From NCBI RefSeq assembly GCF_001442625.1, contig NZ_LMZQ01000003.1:434001-498000 (forward strand): DNA of 64,000 nucleotides, given 5' to 3'. This document shows positions 8,723 through 17,290 of this stretch, one piece after another; position 1 is the first letter of the stretch; every line of letters starts with the position of its first letter. The notes under the pieces are model-generated. The model was not told the origin of the DNA, made no database searches, and saw nothing but the letters and a program-made list of their open reading frames with translations. The position numbers and the translations under genes were made by a program. The stretch comes from Pedobacter ginsenosidimutans (GTDB lineage: Bacteria > Bacteroidota > Bacteroidia > Sphingobacteriales > Sphingobacteriaceae).

Positions 8723-9184
8723 CTAGGGATAATCGGGCTTTAATTTTAAATCACTGATAAATTCCCTTCCTATTACGTTTTTATAAAACAAGAAACTGAA
8801 GCGCGATACACCGGTAATTAGCAATATGGGCAATACAAAACCTAGCCATCCAAAATTATACACACATAAGATTACGAAAATAGCAGGGGATAAAAAACCA
8901 AAAAGAGAATTCTTATCAATGTAGCTAAATTCGAAATCTCCCGATAGATGATCGTATACAATTGAGCCTTCCCTGATTCTATTTTTATATCTACTCGAAT
9001 ATGCTGATGATGGTAAAACAAAGCAAATCTCTGAGGTCGTCTCCTTTGTTATATTATATTTTTCTTTTTTCAGTATGGAAATAATTTCGTCACGATCCTT
9101 TAATTCGGGGATTTTGCCAACAAGGCGATGTGTTGATATAAATTCTTCGGTAATACTCATAAAACTAATACCTGTAACGGTCAT
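8723..9184 (-). CDS. Small membrane protein of unknown function
   Basis: A 153-residue protein (145 if the second methionine, at 9160, is the start). The first 90 residues are soluble, with a helical part (ELKDRDEIISILKKEKYNI). They are followed by a hydrophobic hairpin of two segments, about 95-110 and 112-130, and a short basic tail. No motif is recognised. Both neighbours are on the other strand, and the gene sits between the duplicated tRNA cassettes. Confidence 0.55.
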   Translation of the reverse strand: MTVTGISFMSITEEFISTHRLVGKIPELKDRDEIISILKKEKYNITKETTSEICFVLPSSAYSSRYKNRIREGSIVYDHLSGDFEFSYIDKNSLFGFLSPAIFVILCVYNFGWLGFVLPILLITGVSRFSFLFYKNVIGREFISDLKLKPDYP

Positions 9185-9522
9185 TAAATATCGATAAATC
9201 TTTAGATAATTGATATGATTTAACAGAACATAGCGACGATTTACCTACACCTAATAGATATGTATAAAAATAGATTTCAAAATAAATTAACGTCATATAT
9301 TGAAATCAAGCTAGCACAGGGCAAGAAATAATTCTTATTGGCTTATAATAGGAAAAGAAGCAAAATTTAATTACCCAAACTTACTATATAAAACAACGCT
9401 AGAGCCTTACTTAATTCACGCAACCCTCTCATTATCAAATCAAAATTTGCTAACGCCAACAAGTAATGGTTTTAAGGCTAAATGATCAATCAAAAATATT
9501 ATCAAAAAATCTGCAAATGGTT
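9185..9522. other. AT-rich gap without a gene
   Basis: No convincing reading frame, RNA gene or strong palindrome is seen. The only definable signal is the tRNA promoter that begins at its right edge. Confidence 0.5.
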
Positions 9523-9552
9523 TTGCAGGTATCAAAAAAACTCTTACCTTTG
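9523..9552 (+). promoter_or_regulatory. Promoter of tRNA cassette 2
   Basis: TTG at 9523-9525, a 19-base spacer and TACCTTTG at 9545-9552. The tRNA begins 38 bases downstream. The promoter sequence differs from that of cassette 1, although the tRNAs are identical. Confidence 0.7.
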
Positions 9553-9589
9553 CACTCCTTCAAACGGATAAATATTTGAAGATATAGAG

Positions 9590-9665
<76 letters not shown>

Positions 9666-9694
9666 AAGAGTTGAAAGACACTCTGATATTTAAT

Positions 9695-9766
9695 GGCCCG
9701 TTCGTCTAGGGGTGAGGACGCCAGATTTTCATTCTGGAAACAGGGGTTCGATTCCCCTACGGGCTA
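9695..9766 (+). tRNA. tRNA-Glu (TTC), copy 2
   Basis: Identical to the copy at 7517. The spacer to tRNA-fMet is 29 bases here against 70 in cassette 1 and is unrelated in sequence. Confidence 0.95.
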
Positions 9767-9767
9767 C

Positions 9768-9804
9768 GATCCCGCTTTACATTGGGTAGAGCGGGATTTT
9801 TGCT
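9768..9804 (+). terminator. Terminator of tRNA cassette 2
   Basis: The same ATCCCGCT/AGCGGGAT stem and TTTTTGCTTTT tail as cassette 1, with a changed loop. Confidence 0.88.
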
Positions 9805-9831
9805 TTTAGGGAGTTTAATCTATTAGCACAT

Positions 9832-10971
9832 TCAAGGATTTATATAATCTGCCAACGCTGAAATTTTCATCACTTTTTCGCCCTTACAATAAGGGAATTG
9901 GCATAGAGAGGACTTATTACATGTACCATTCCAGATGTAATCGACCTCTCCAGAAACCAGTACGCCGATTACATCGTTGGTTGCCATATTGAATACCGGC
10001 GAACCTGAGTTGCCTTGAAAGGCATCCAATGAAGTATAAAAAAATTGAGGATGGCTATTCTCCTGTATTTCGGCATTTAAAGCTACTTTTGCGGGCAAAC
10101 CTGATGGGTACCCAATCATATAAATTTCGGTATCTATCGCATGGTTTACAATGGGAGAAATGGATAGTGCTGATCTGGTAATCTCTTCTGTTACTTCAAA
10201 AACCATGAGATCGAGATCTCCGTCTTTATGACTAATCTTTTTAGGGTAATAAATATTGTTCTTAGCGATAATTGTATTAAATTTTCCTTTTTCCTTTAAC
10301 ATCTCGAAACCAAAAACTATTATATAATTTTCAAGCGGTTCTGTAAAAACATGCCCTGCTGTTACCATAGTACGCTTACCTATAATAAATGCAGTGCCAA
10401 CACCAATAACAGGCTGATCTGCGAAAGGCTCATCTACACACAATTTGTATCTGGATTGAAGTGTTATGCCAGCTTCTATTTGAAAACTTGTATCGGAAAT
10501 TGCATGTATTTTATCTTTTTCTATAACTATACCAATGGATAAAACATTATCATGAATTTTTTTCTGCCATGGAATTTTGACATTTAAAATGCTAGGTTCA
10601 ATCCTGCTATCAAATTGTGACGGGCCAGAGAGTAGTGGTTTTTTGAGCTCAAGATTGCTTTTTATATTACTAAACATCATGGATTTCTGGTTGACAGCTT
10701 TTTTCTGCTTCACTTGTTTTTGACCTTGTTGCTTTACAACTTTTTGTTTTAACACAAGCTGATTGGTCACAACTTCCATTGGAGCGATCGCAATATTGTT
10801 GGCCAGCTCTACGGGTACAACTTTAAGGGCAGACACTGTTGCTTCAGGTAAAAGCACTATGGCCTTGTCTGCTATAGGCTCAAGCTCACGAAACGTTACA
10901 GACCGTGGTACCTTTCTGGCAAAACATGAGGACAAAAACAATATCAATAAACAAAGACCCCAAAATCTCAT
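9832..10971 (-). CDS. Trypsin-fold serine protease lipoprotein
   Basis: A 379-residue exported protease. The leader ends LFLSSC (lipobox Cys16), so the protein is probably membrane-anchored. Residues 20-140 are a poorly conserved linker with a Lys/Gln-rich patch (about 75-95). The catalytic domain follows: His207 in TAGHVF, Asp at 252 or 254 in DGDLDLMVF, and Ser322 in FQGNSGSPVF, the V8/glutamyl-endopeptidase and DegP-like form of the S1 triad. Four cysteines lie near the C terminus or at 178 (CVDE, CNKSSLC, YC), suggesting disulfides. It begins 3 bases after the stop of the large upstream gene, so the two are surely one operon. Substrate unknown. Confidence 0.85.
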   Translation of the reverse strand: MRFWGLCLLILFLSSCFARKVPRSVTFRELEPIADKAIVLLPEATVSALKVVPVELANNIAIAPMEVVTNQLVLKQKVVKQQGQKQVKQKKAVNQKSMMFSNIKSNLELKKPLLSGPSQFDSRIEPSILNVKIPWQKKIHDNVLSIGIVIEKDKIHAISDTSFQIEAGITLQSRYKLCVDEPFADQPVIGVGTAFIIGKRTMVTAGHVFTEPLENYIIVFGFEMLKEKGKFNTIIAKNNIYYPKKISHKDGDLDLMVFEVTEEITRSALSISPIVNHAIDTEIYMIGYPSGLPAKVALNAEIQENSHPQFFYTSLDAFQGNSGSPVFNMATNDVIGVLVSGEVDYIWNGTCNKSSLCQFPYCKGEKVMKISALADYINP

Positions 10972-10974
10972 GGC

Positions 10975-13878
10975 TTACAATCTTGATTTGGTGTGGAAGT
11001 TGAGTAGTGGAATATCCAATACCAGCCCTATTCCCATCCTTACCGATTCATAGTTTTTTGTCACCTCAATATTCTGGCTATCGGCAGTTACCTCTTTCAT
11101 ATCAGGGCCATACTGCCCACCTATGTAAAGCGTTAGCGGACTTTTTCTGAATCCGTGAACAAAATAGATCCCTGGAGAAAAGATATTATTGAACTTGAAA
11201 TCGGGCAATGATTTGGTGGTACTTTTATCGTCGAGTCTTAACCTTGTTAATGCGCCTATATCAATTATTGGTATAAAAAATCCGTTTGAACTTTCCTTTT
11301 CCTTGTATCCCCAGGTAAAACTCAATCCTACTGGTGCAGTAAACCCAAGAGAAGGAGCGCCATAAGCAACTTTATTTTTCCAGGTTACCTCAAGCGCAGG
11401 CAATATGCCCGGATAACTATTTAAAGAAAGATTAAATTGAGATTTACGTTTGATGGAATAGCTCCCTGTAGGCAGAGCGAAGGCTTTTATTGCCTTTTCA
11501 ACCCCTACCGCATCCTCGGCAGTTGCCATACCATTAACGAAATTAATCATCGAAATCACTTTTGGATTAATGGTTACATCTGTTCTTTGTGGTAATTTCT
11601 GCACTAAATCGGCTATGAGTATATGTAACTCTCCTTTTAGATCAAGTAGTGTTTTATCTTTCTCCTCCTGGTTTCCATCCGCTACGTAATTGGTGTAAAT
11701 CTGAATTGTATACTTTGAAATTAGCGTTCTAAAACGAGCCGTATCAAAGTCTTTAAAGATGATGTTACCATTGATTTCATACCTCACAATTTCTTTGCTC
11801 AGCTCTTCCGCAGCCAAATCAATTGCTGTATTTGAGTAATAAGAGATCAGCAGCTTCTTAAAATCTTCATCATTAATGACATTAAGTGTTTTCTGATCGA
11901 TGGTTTGAGCGTTTAAAAGCAAGTTTCTTAATGCTTCAAGTTTGTTGTTTAAATTAGCATTTACTTTGTTTTTGTAATTTGCCAGATAAAAATATCTCAT
12001 ATCACTTACTTCTGCAGCGAGGTGAGTCGCAGATTTTCCAATTTTAGATTTAACATCTCCATTTTTATCCATGCTTAGGGTTTTAAACAAAATATGCCAG
12101 CTTTTGATATTTTCGTTGGGCTTAATAGAGGCTAAACGGGTGAGTGTTAAGGGAATGGTAGATAGCTGAGTTGAAGGTGCAATTTCAGCAGTCATTTGCA
12201 ACGATTTCGTTAATGCCGTAGCATATTGTTTTTTCTGAAGATTGTAAATAATGTCATTTGCCGAGCTGGCCATAATCAGGTATGTTTTTGCATCTTTAAG
12301 AGACAACATTATACTGCCAGCAAGACCAGAATTTTGAGCCATCAGGCTTTTTGCAAAATCAGAACCTGATGTTAGTACCTGATCGGATAGGCTGATAATG
12401 CTGTTTACAAAATGGAAAACCGTATCTGCTCCGATTTTTTTACCCATTTTTTTTGCTTGCCTAATTTCCAGGGCTGTGGTATATACTTTATCTCCCCTTG
12501 TGGCAATTTCGGATAACATGGATTGAATTTGCTCCTTATAGTTTTGAGCTGTAACTACCTTGTTTACGATGTTCTGCATGCATTCAGACAGATAGTAACT
12601 TGTAGCATCTTTGTCTTTTTTAAAGGAAATATTGTAATACTTGAGGTCTTGCTGATATAAAAAACCAGTATACAACTGATAAAAGCTGGTTTCACTGGCA
12701 TAACTTTCGAGGAAACTACTACCCGCAAACTTCGGTTCATCATTTTCAATCACAATCATGCTATAAGCGAGCATATTTGTCATTTCGATAGCATTCACAA
12801 GATTATGTTTCCAATAAGGCTCTTCTTTTTTCCATTTTTTCAAGGTTTCGCTGCTTTCCAATAGTTTGAAATAGTCTATTGGATATTTAATGTTAGATAG
12901 TTCAGGAATGATTTTTAACGCATCGAAAGCAAATTCTAAATTTGGGTAATCATTTATTAGCCTGGCAGTTCTCGGTGTATATTTAAGGTTTACAGCATTG
13001 GCCAGGATATGATTCAGATCATCTTCTATATATTGCTTAATTTCGTTAGGAAAACTGGTTAAACGGTCGGCACTAAAATTTTTAATAAAAGCAGTTGTTC
13101 TTGGTAAAATCACTTTGAATTCGGCAAGCGGGTCATTCGCACTGGGGTTTTCCATCCAGGTTTTAATATTTTCCATTGCGTACACCGTTAATTCATCTTT
13201 AATCCGCTCAGCCAAGAAACGGGCCAGCCCGTCAATATAGGTTTCAAAGCCCATGCTCCCACCAAGAAAAGGAATGCTTTTTTGTAAGGATGAATTGTAA
13301 TTGCTTACTGCGTAAACATCAGGGGCACCGTTTACCGCATTATTATATTTTGTTATAAATAAAGCTATGTTATCACTCAAGAAAACATTCGGAGTTTGAT
13401 AGATGTCGCAAAGGGCCCATAATTCTGCACAATCAATTGAGTCTTTTAATTTATAATATTTTTTTTGATGCTTTTCAATAGAGAGAGATGTTGTTACAAT
13501 TGGAAAGACAGGCTCTTTAATACCATTTTTTTCTATGGTTATTGAGGTAGCAGCAACAAACGATGCTAACTGTTTCTTTTCGCCATTGAGGGTATCTTTA
13601 ATCTTTACTACATTCTTCGTGCTCGTAGAATATTCGTCCGAAGAAATTTTGTGAATAAAACTACTTCTTTGATCATCCGTGAGATAAGATTTAAATATAG
13701 AAATAACTAAACTTCTATCTCTAACAATTTCTTCCTGTTTGGTTTCCGGATCTAACGCGTTGTAATTTTTTTTAAGTAAGTCAACCAGAAGCGCGGCATT
13801 GCCAACTACAGGAGAGTTTTTTTGACTAAACGCAGGAATAGTCAAAAAAATCAGAGAGAGATAAATTAGAATTTTCAT
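10975..13878 (-). CDS. Large exported protein of unknown function, protease partner
   Basis: A 967-residue protein with a signal peptide (residues 1-18, ending PAFSQ). I recognise no domain. The bulk, to about residue 820, is predicted mostly helical, rich in Lys/Asn/Leu, with long amphipathic stretches and almost no cysteine. The last 140 residues change character to alternating hydrophobic and polar short strands (LSFTWGYKEK, LTLYIGGQYGP, VRMGIGLVLDIPLL), as in outer-membrane beta-structures, and end near the C terminus in LDIPLLNF. It is transcribed first in a two-gene operon with the trypsin-fold lipoprotein downstream. A helical surface or periplasmic scaffold with an outer-membrane terminal part is my inference. 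Confidence 0.6.
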   Translation of the reverse strand: MKILIYLSLIFLTIPAFSQKNSPVVGNAALLVDLLKKNYNALDPETKQEEIVRDRSLVISIFKSYLTDDQRSSFIHKISSDEYSTSTKNVVKIKDTLNGEKKQLASFVAATSITIEKNGIKEPVFPIVTTSLSIEKHQKKYYKLKDSIDCAELWALCDIYQTPNVFLSDNIALFITKYNNAVNGAPDVYAVSNYNSSLQKSIPFLGGSMGFETYIDGLARFLAERIKDELTVYAMENIKTWMENPSANDPLAEFKVILPRTTAFIKNFSADRLTSFPNEIKQYIEDDLNHILANAVNLKYTPRTARLINDYPNLEFAFDALKIIPELSNIKYPIDYFKLLESSETLKKWKKEEPYWKHNLVNAIEMTNMLAYSMIVIENDEPKFAGSSFLESYASETSFYQLYTGFLYQQDLKYYNISFKKDKDATSYYLSECMQNIVNKVVTAQNYKEQIQSMLSEIATRGDKVYTTALEIRQAKKMGKKIGADTVFHFVNSIISLSDQVLTSGSDFAKSLMAQNSGLAGSIMLSLKDAKTYLIMASSANDIIYNLQKKQYATALTKSLQMTAEIAPSTQLSTIPLTLTRLASIKPNENIKSWHILFKTLSMDKNGDVKSKIGKSATHLAAEVSDMRYFYLANYKNKVNANLNNKLEALRNLLLNAQTIDQKTLNVINDEDFKKLLISYYSNTAIDLAAEELSKEIVRYEINGNIIFKDFDTARFRTLISKYTIQIYTNYVADGNQEEKDKTLLDLKGELHILIADLVQKLPQRTDVTINPKVISMINFVNGMATAEDAVGVEKAIKAFALPTGSYSIKRKSQFNLSLNSYPGILPALEVTWKNKVAYGAPSLGFTAPVGLSFTWGYKEKESSNGFFIPIIDIGALTRLRLDDKSTTKSLPDFKFNNIFSPGIYFVHGFRKSPLTLYIGGQYGPDMKEVTADSQNIEVTKNYESVRMGIGLVLDIPLLNFHTKSRL

Positions 13879-14010
13879 TTCGAGAATTTGTGAGGGTTAA
13901 GAACGTAGTATCTGATAGACTTGTGACGTCTTATTAAAGATAAATACTTTAATTTGGATTTCGCATACCCAATAGTAGGTATTTTAGAAGGAATAAAATT
14001 GTTTTGTTCG

Positions 14011-14269
14011 CTAATTATGAAACCACTGAAAACTCAGCGCATCTCCATCAGGGTCATGGGATTCACTGCCGTCAAGACTAAATGTCTCGCTGGATTACCG
14101 TGAGCTGTTCAGGCGTATTGAGCTTTACAATCGGTGGGTGATTGACGGCTTTATAATCCGTATTGCACCAAGCCATTCTTGCTGCAAAATCATTCTGGAT
14201 TTCTTCTCTCCATCTCCAAATCGTTGCGTGGTTATCTTTGTATGCACCTGTATCCCAACAACTAAACGA
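14011..14269 (-). pseudogene. Remnant of a Sde182/DUF1593-like protein
   Basis: On the minus strand from about 14269 to 14096 the frame reads TGAYKDNHATIWRWREEIQ, then NDFAARMAWC and VNHPPIVKLNTPEQLTV. After a one-base shift near 14095 it continues as SSETFSLDGSESHDPDGDAL and ends SFQWFHN-stop. This order (WRWR, NDFAARM, NHPP, then a DPDGDALS-QW immunoglobulin-like strand) is that of the C-terminal half of DUF1593 / Sde182 cellulose-binding-type nucleoside-hydrolase-like proteins. The gene is broken by the frameshift and truncated at both ends, so only about 85 codons survive. It probably belonged to the adjacent sugar locus. Confidence 0.72.
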
Positions 14270-14477
14270 TTATGAATACACAACCCCATGGCGCTAAGGT
14301 TTGTTAGTGCATTTTTACTATTCTGCTCCTGTTTTTTTGATTCCCCGGCCCTTGGGATTGATAGTCGTTCTTGGGTAAAACCTACGGTCTATTAAGTAGG
14401 CTAGCAAAACTCCAAAAAATGCGGACACACGATAGGCCGAAAGGACAGGTATTTCACTGCGTTCCAGTCGAAATGAC

Positions 14478-14516
14478 GAAAAAAAATATCATTTGTGCCC
14501 AAATGATATTTTTTTC
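14478..14516 (-). terminator. Symmetric terminator after the oxidoreductase operon
   Basis: ATATCATTTG and CAAATGATAT with flanking A and T runs form a near-perfect 16-17-base hairpin around the tetraloop TGCC. It can terminate in both directions and lies 84 bases past the stop of the minus-strand gene ending at 14600. A half-copy of the GTCATTTCGA repeat (CCAGTCGAAATGACG) abuts it. Confidence 0.75.
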
Positions 14517-14599
14517 AGATTCGTGGTCTTTTAATAGCAGGAAAGATGCTGAAACAAGTTCAGCAGGACGATCGCAGAAGTAGAAATAGTGCAAGAATT

Positions 14600-15685
14600 T
14601 TATTCCAGGCGGATCATTTCACCAGTTTTTACCGATTTATCGCAGGCAAAAGCAATCCTTAAGCTATTTACAGCATCTTCAGTGGCATCGGTTAAATCGA
14701 TATCTTCTGTAATGGCTTTTAAGAAATAACGTTGCTCACGGTTGCACAATCCTTGATGATCGGGCTCATCAGTAAGGTCTACCCACTCATCGGCTTTGCT
14801 GAATTCATCATTGGCGTCTAAATCGGCATGATGTATTTTAATCGATTCGGTTTTGGTATGCGCATCAATGTTATCAGAGTTTCCGGCTGCACCTGCTTTT
14901 TTGGCCGTGATAGATACTGATCCCCTTGGGCCAAAAACATCTTTAATAAAAAAAGCATTATCGCTCACCATCGGACCCCATCCAGCTTCGTACCAACCGA
15001 TAGAACCATCTTCGAAACGGATCTGCAATTGTCCGTAATTATAATTCCATTCGGGGATATCATCAGTAAGCCTGGCGCCAATGGCACTCACCTGTACAGG
15101 CTTAGATCGGGTCATTTGGCACATAATATCAATATAATGCACAGCGCAATCTACAATAGGGCTTAAACTTTTCATCAGGTTACGGTGCACTGTCCATTTA
15201 GGTCCATGGCTCTGTTGGTTCAGGTTCATGCGCATCACCAAAGGTTTTCCCATTTCCTGGGCCAGCACTGTAAATTTTTCCCATGAAGGATGATAGCGGA
15301 GGATATAACCCACCAATAACTTTTTATTGGCTTTTTTTGCGGCTTCGGCTACCTTTATTGCGCCTTCTACGCTATCGGCCAATGGTTTTTCGATAAACAC
15401 ATGGCAACCATTTTCGAAAGATTTTATGGCATAAGCTTCGTGTGTATCGGGATAAGTAGAAATGCAAACGGCATCTGGTTTGGTTATTTCGAGTGCCTCA
15501 TAAAAATCAGTATACAAATCATATTGTCCACCTAATTTTTCATTAAGTTTTTCTTTGCTTTTACCCGTAGAAACCAATCCGCATATTTCAAAACCGGGTA
15601 AGGTGTGATAAGCTGTGGCATGGGAAGCACCCATATTGCCACAACCTACCACTAATACTTTTAAATTCTTATTTTCTGTCGACAT
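14600..15685 (-). CDS. Gfo/Idh/MocA family oxidoreductase (cytoplasmic)
   Basis: A 361-residue NAD(P)-dependent sugar oxidoreductase. The Rossmann turn is VVGCGNMGASHA near residue 11, and the EKPLADS motif near 120 carries the family lysine. There is no leader peptide, in contrast to the two relatives upstream in this locus, so it works in the cytoplasm. Members oxidise or reduce hydroxyls of sugars, inositols and related compounds. It is last in a run of four same-strand genes (oxidoreductase, DUF1080 protein, oxidoreductase, this gene) with a terminator after it. The 121-base gap upstream holds a low-complexity spacer, so partly independent expression is possible. Confidence 0.9.
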   Translation of the reverse strand: MSTENKNLKVLVVGCGNMGASHATAYHTLPGFEICGLVSTGKSKEKLNEKLGGQYDLYTDFYEALEITKPDAVCISTYPDTHEAYAIKSFENGCHVFIEKPLADSVEGAIKVAEAAKKANKKLLVGYILRYHPSWEKFTVLAQEMGKPLVMRMNLNQQSHGPKWTVHRNLMKSLSPIVDCAVHYIDIMCQMTRSKPVQVSAIGARLTDDIPEWNYNYGQLQIRFEDGSIGWYEAGWGPMVSDNAFFIKDVFGPRGSVSITAKKAGAAGNSDNIDAHTKTESIKIHHADLDANDEFSKADEWVDLTDEPDHQGLCNREQRYFLKAITEDIDLTDATEDAVNSLRIAFACDKSVKTGEMIRLE

Positions 15686-15689
15686 ACAA

Positions 15690-15790
15690 TTATGGTTGTC
15701 AAAGTTGAAAGGTTTGAAGGTTGAAAAGTTAAAAGCAACAGCACTTATTAAGGCTCTTCAAAAACCTGTTCAACACAATAACCGCTTTTC
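15690..15790. repeat. Low-complexity spacer with inverted symmetry
   Basis: Permutations of AAGGTTTGAAGGTTGAAAAG are mirrored by CTCTTCAAAAACCTGTTCAAC. No reading frame. The same style of spacer occurs at 5697, 36670, 39433 and 60056. Confidence 0.45.
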
Positions 15791-15806
15791 ACCTAAACAA
15801 TAAATA

Positions 15807-17261
15807 TTAAACGCCCAACGTCCAGCCTTTGCGGTATTCGCGTTTCACAAATTGGTTTACTTCATCAAAATTGGTCACCTTCATGTTTACTTTGTCCCAA
15901 AGCATTTTGATATCTCTGCCCGGATAACTGATTTTACCTGCTGCATCTCTGCGTTGTACATCTGTTCCCCTAATGGCCAGATTGGCAATCAATAAAGTTT
16001 CGGTAAGTGGCCCGGCAATTTCAAATGGCGAACTCAGTTCCATTTTTCCATAACCGGCAATGGCGGCTTCGGCAAACTGCGTATAATGACCTTCTTCCTG
16101 ATTAACGATACGTGGAATAGTGATTTTTGTTCTATCTGATTCGTTGCGCGACAGTGGCAATAATTTTGGATTTTTGCCATAGGTTTCACAGATCATTTTG
16201 CCTTTCGTGCCAATAAAAAGCACGCCATTATCGCCGAAACTTTCATTAGGTCCCAATTCTTCCGGACGTTCCGGCTTAATGCCCCCATCCATCCAATGCA
16301 CCTGAACCTCGTGTTTGGTTTTTTGCGTTTTAGCGAAAGTCAAAATTACATGGCTTGATGGCGGACAGCTTTCAGGTAAATAAGCACGCTTAAATTCATC
16401 AACATATACACTGCCTACGCTGCATTCTACGCTTATTGGAGTATCAAGACCTAACACTCTAAAAGGAGGTTCTACCAAGTGGCAGCCCATATCGCCAATG
16501 GCACCAGTACCATAATCCCACCATCCCCTCCAGTTAAAGGGAACCAGTTTATTTACATATTCTTTGTATGGAGCACTGCCTAACCACAAATCCCAATCGA
16601 GTTCTTTCGGTATTTCGGCTTTTCCGCTTGGCCACGAAATTCCTTGTGGCCAAACTGGTCTGTTAGTCCAACAGTAAACCGTATGAACTTTACCTATCCT
16701 GCCTGCATCGTACCATTCCTGAAGTCTTCTTACACCATCGCCCGAAGCACCTTGATTACCCATCTGCGTAACCACTTTATAGCGGTTTGCTGCTTCGGTT
16801 AACATCCTGGCTTCGTAAATATCGTGCGTTAAAGGTTTTTGCACATATACATGTTTGCCCAATTGCATGGCTGCCATGGCAATTTGCGCGTGGGTATGAT
16901 CGGGTGTAGATACCGTTACCGCATCAATGTTTTTGCCTTCTTTATCCAATAACTCACGATAATCTTTGTAATATTTTGCCTTTGGGAAATTTTTTAAAGA
17001 ATTTGCCGCTCTTCTATCATCTACATCGCATAAAAAGGCAACATCTGTTTTTCCTCCCCTAACAATACTGGCAATATCACCCTCTCCTTTTCCACCTGCA
17101 CCTATTCCGGCCAATTGCAAACGATCGCTTGGCGCCAGAAATCCTGGCCCACCCAACACATGGCGGGGTACAATCATAAATCCAGCGGCAGCAAGCGCTG
17201 TTGTTTTAATAAAGTTTCTTCTCGAATTTTCAGTTTTCGAATTTGCCTTATCTTCTATCAT
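15807..17261 (-). CDS. Gfo/Idh/MocA oxidoreductase with Tat-type leader
   Basis: A 484-residue exported oxidoreductase. The N terminus has NSRRNFIKTTALAAAGF, a twin-arginine signal of the Bacteroidota type, so the enzyme is folded with cofactor in the cytoplasm and then exported. The dinucleotide region is LAGIGAGGKGEGDI, and VQKPLTHD near 144 holds the catalytic lysine. The WRGWWDYGTGAIGDMGCHL segment is characteristic of the exported subgroup that accompanies DUF1080 proteins. It starts 29 bases after the DUF1080 gene. A role in oxidising sugars at C3 outside the cytoplasm fits family knowledge and context; the actual substrate is not shown. Confidence 0.9.
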   Translation of the reverse strand: MIEDKANSKTENSRRNFIKTTALAAAGFMIVPRHVLGGPGFLAPSDRLQLAGIGAGGKGEGDIASIVRGGKTDVAFLCDVDDRRAANSLKNFPKAKYYKDYRELLDKEGKNIDAVTVSTPDHTHAQIAMAAMQLGKHVYVQKPLTHDIYEARMLTEAANRYKVVTQMGNQGASGDGVRRLQEWYDAGRIGKVHTVYCWTNRPVWPQGISWPSGKAEIPKELDWDLWLGSAPYKEYVNKLVPFNWRGWWDYGTGAIGDMGCHLVEPPFRVLGLDTPISVECSVGSVYVDEFKRAYLPESCPPSSHVILTFAKTQKTKHEVQVHWMDGGIKPERPEELGPNESFGDNGVLFIGTKGKMICETYGKNPKLLPLSRNESDRTKITIPRIVNQEEGHYTQFAEAAIAGYGKMELSSPFEIAGPLTETLLIANLAIRGTDVQRRDAAGKISYPGRDIKMLWDKVNMKVTNFDEVNQFVKREYRKGWTLGV

Positions 17262-17290
17262 TATTAATCTGTTATAATGCTAAATTTAAC

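Noticed and set aside
7626..9522. Integrative element inserted at tRNA-Glu
   Set aside because: No integrase and no partial tRNA 3' copy; the whole tRNA cassette is duplicated instead.
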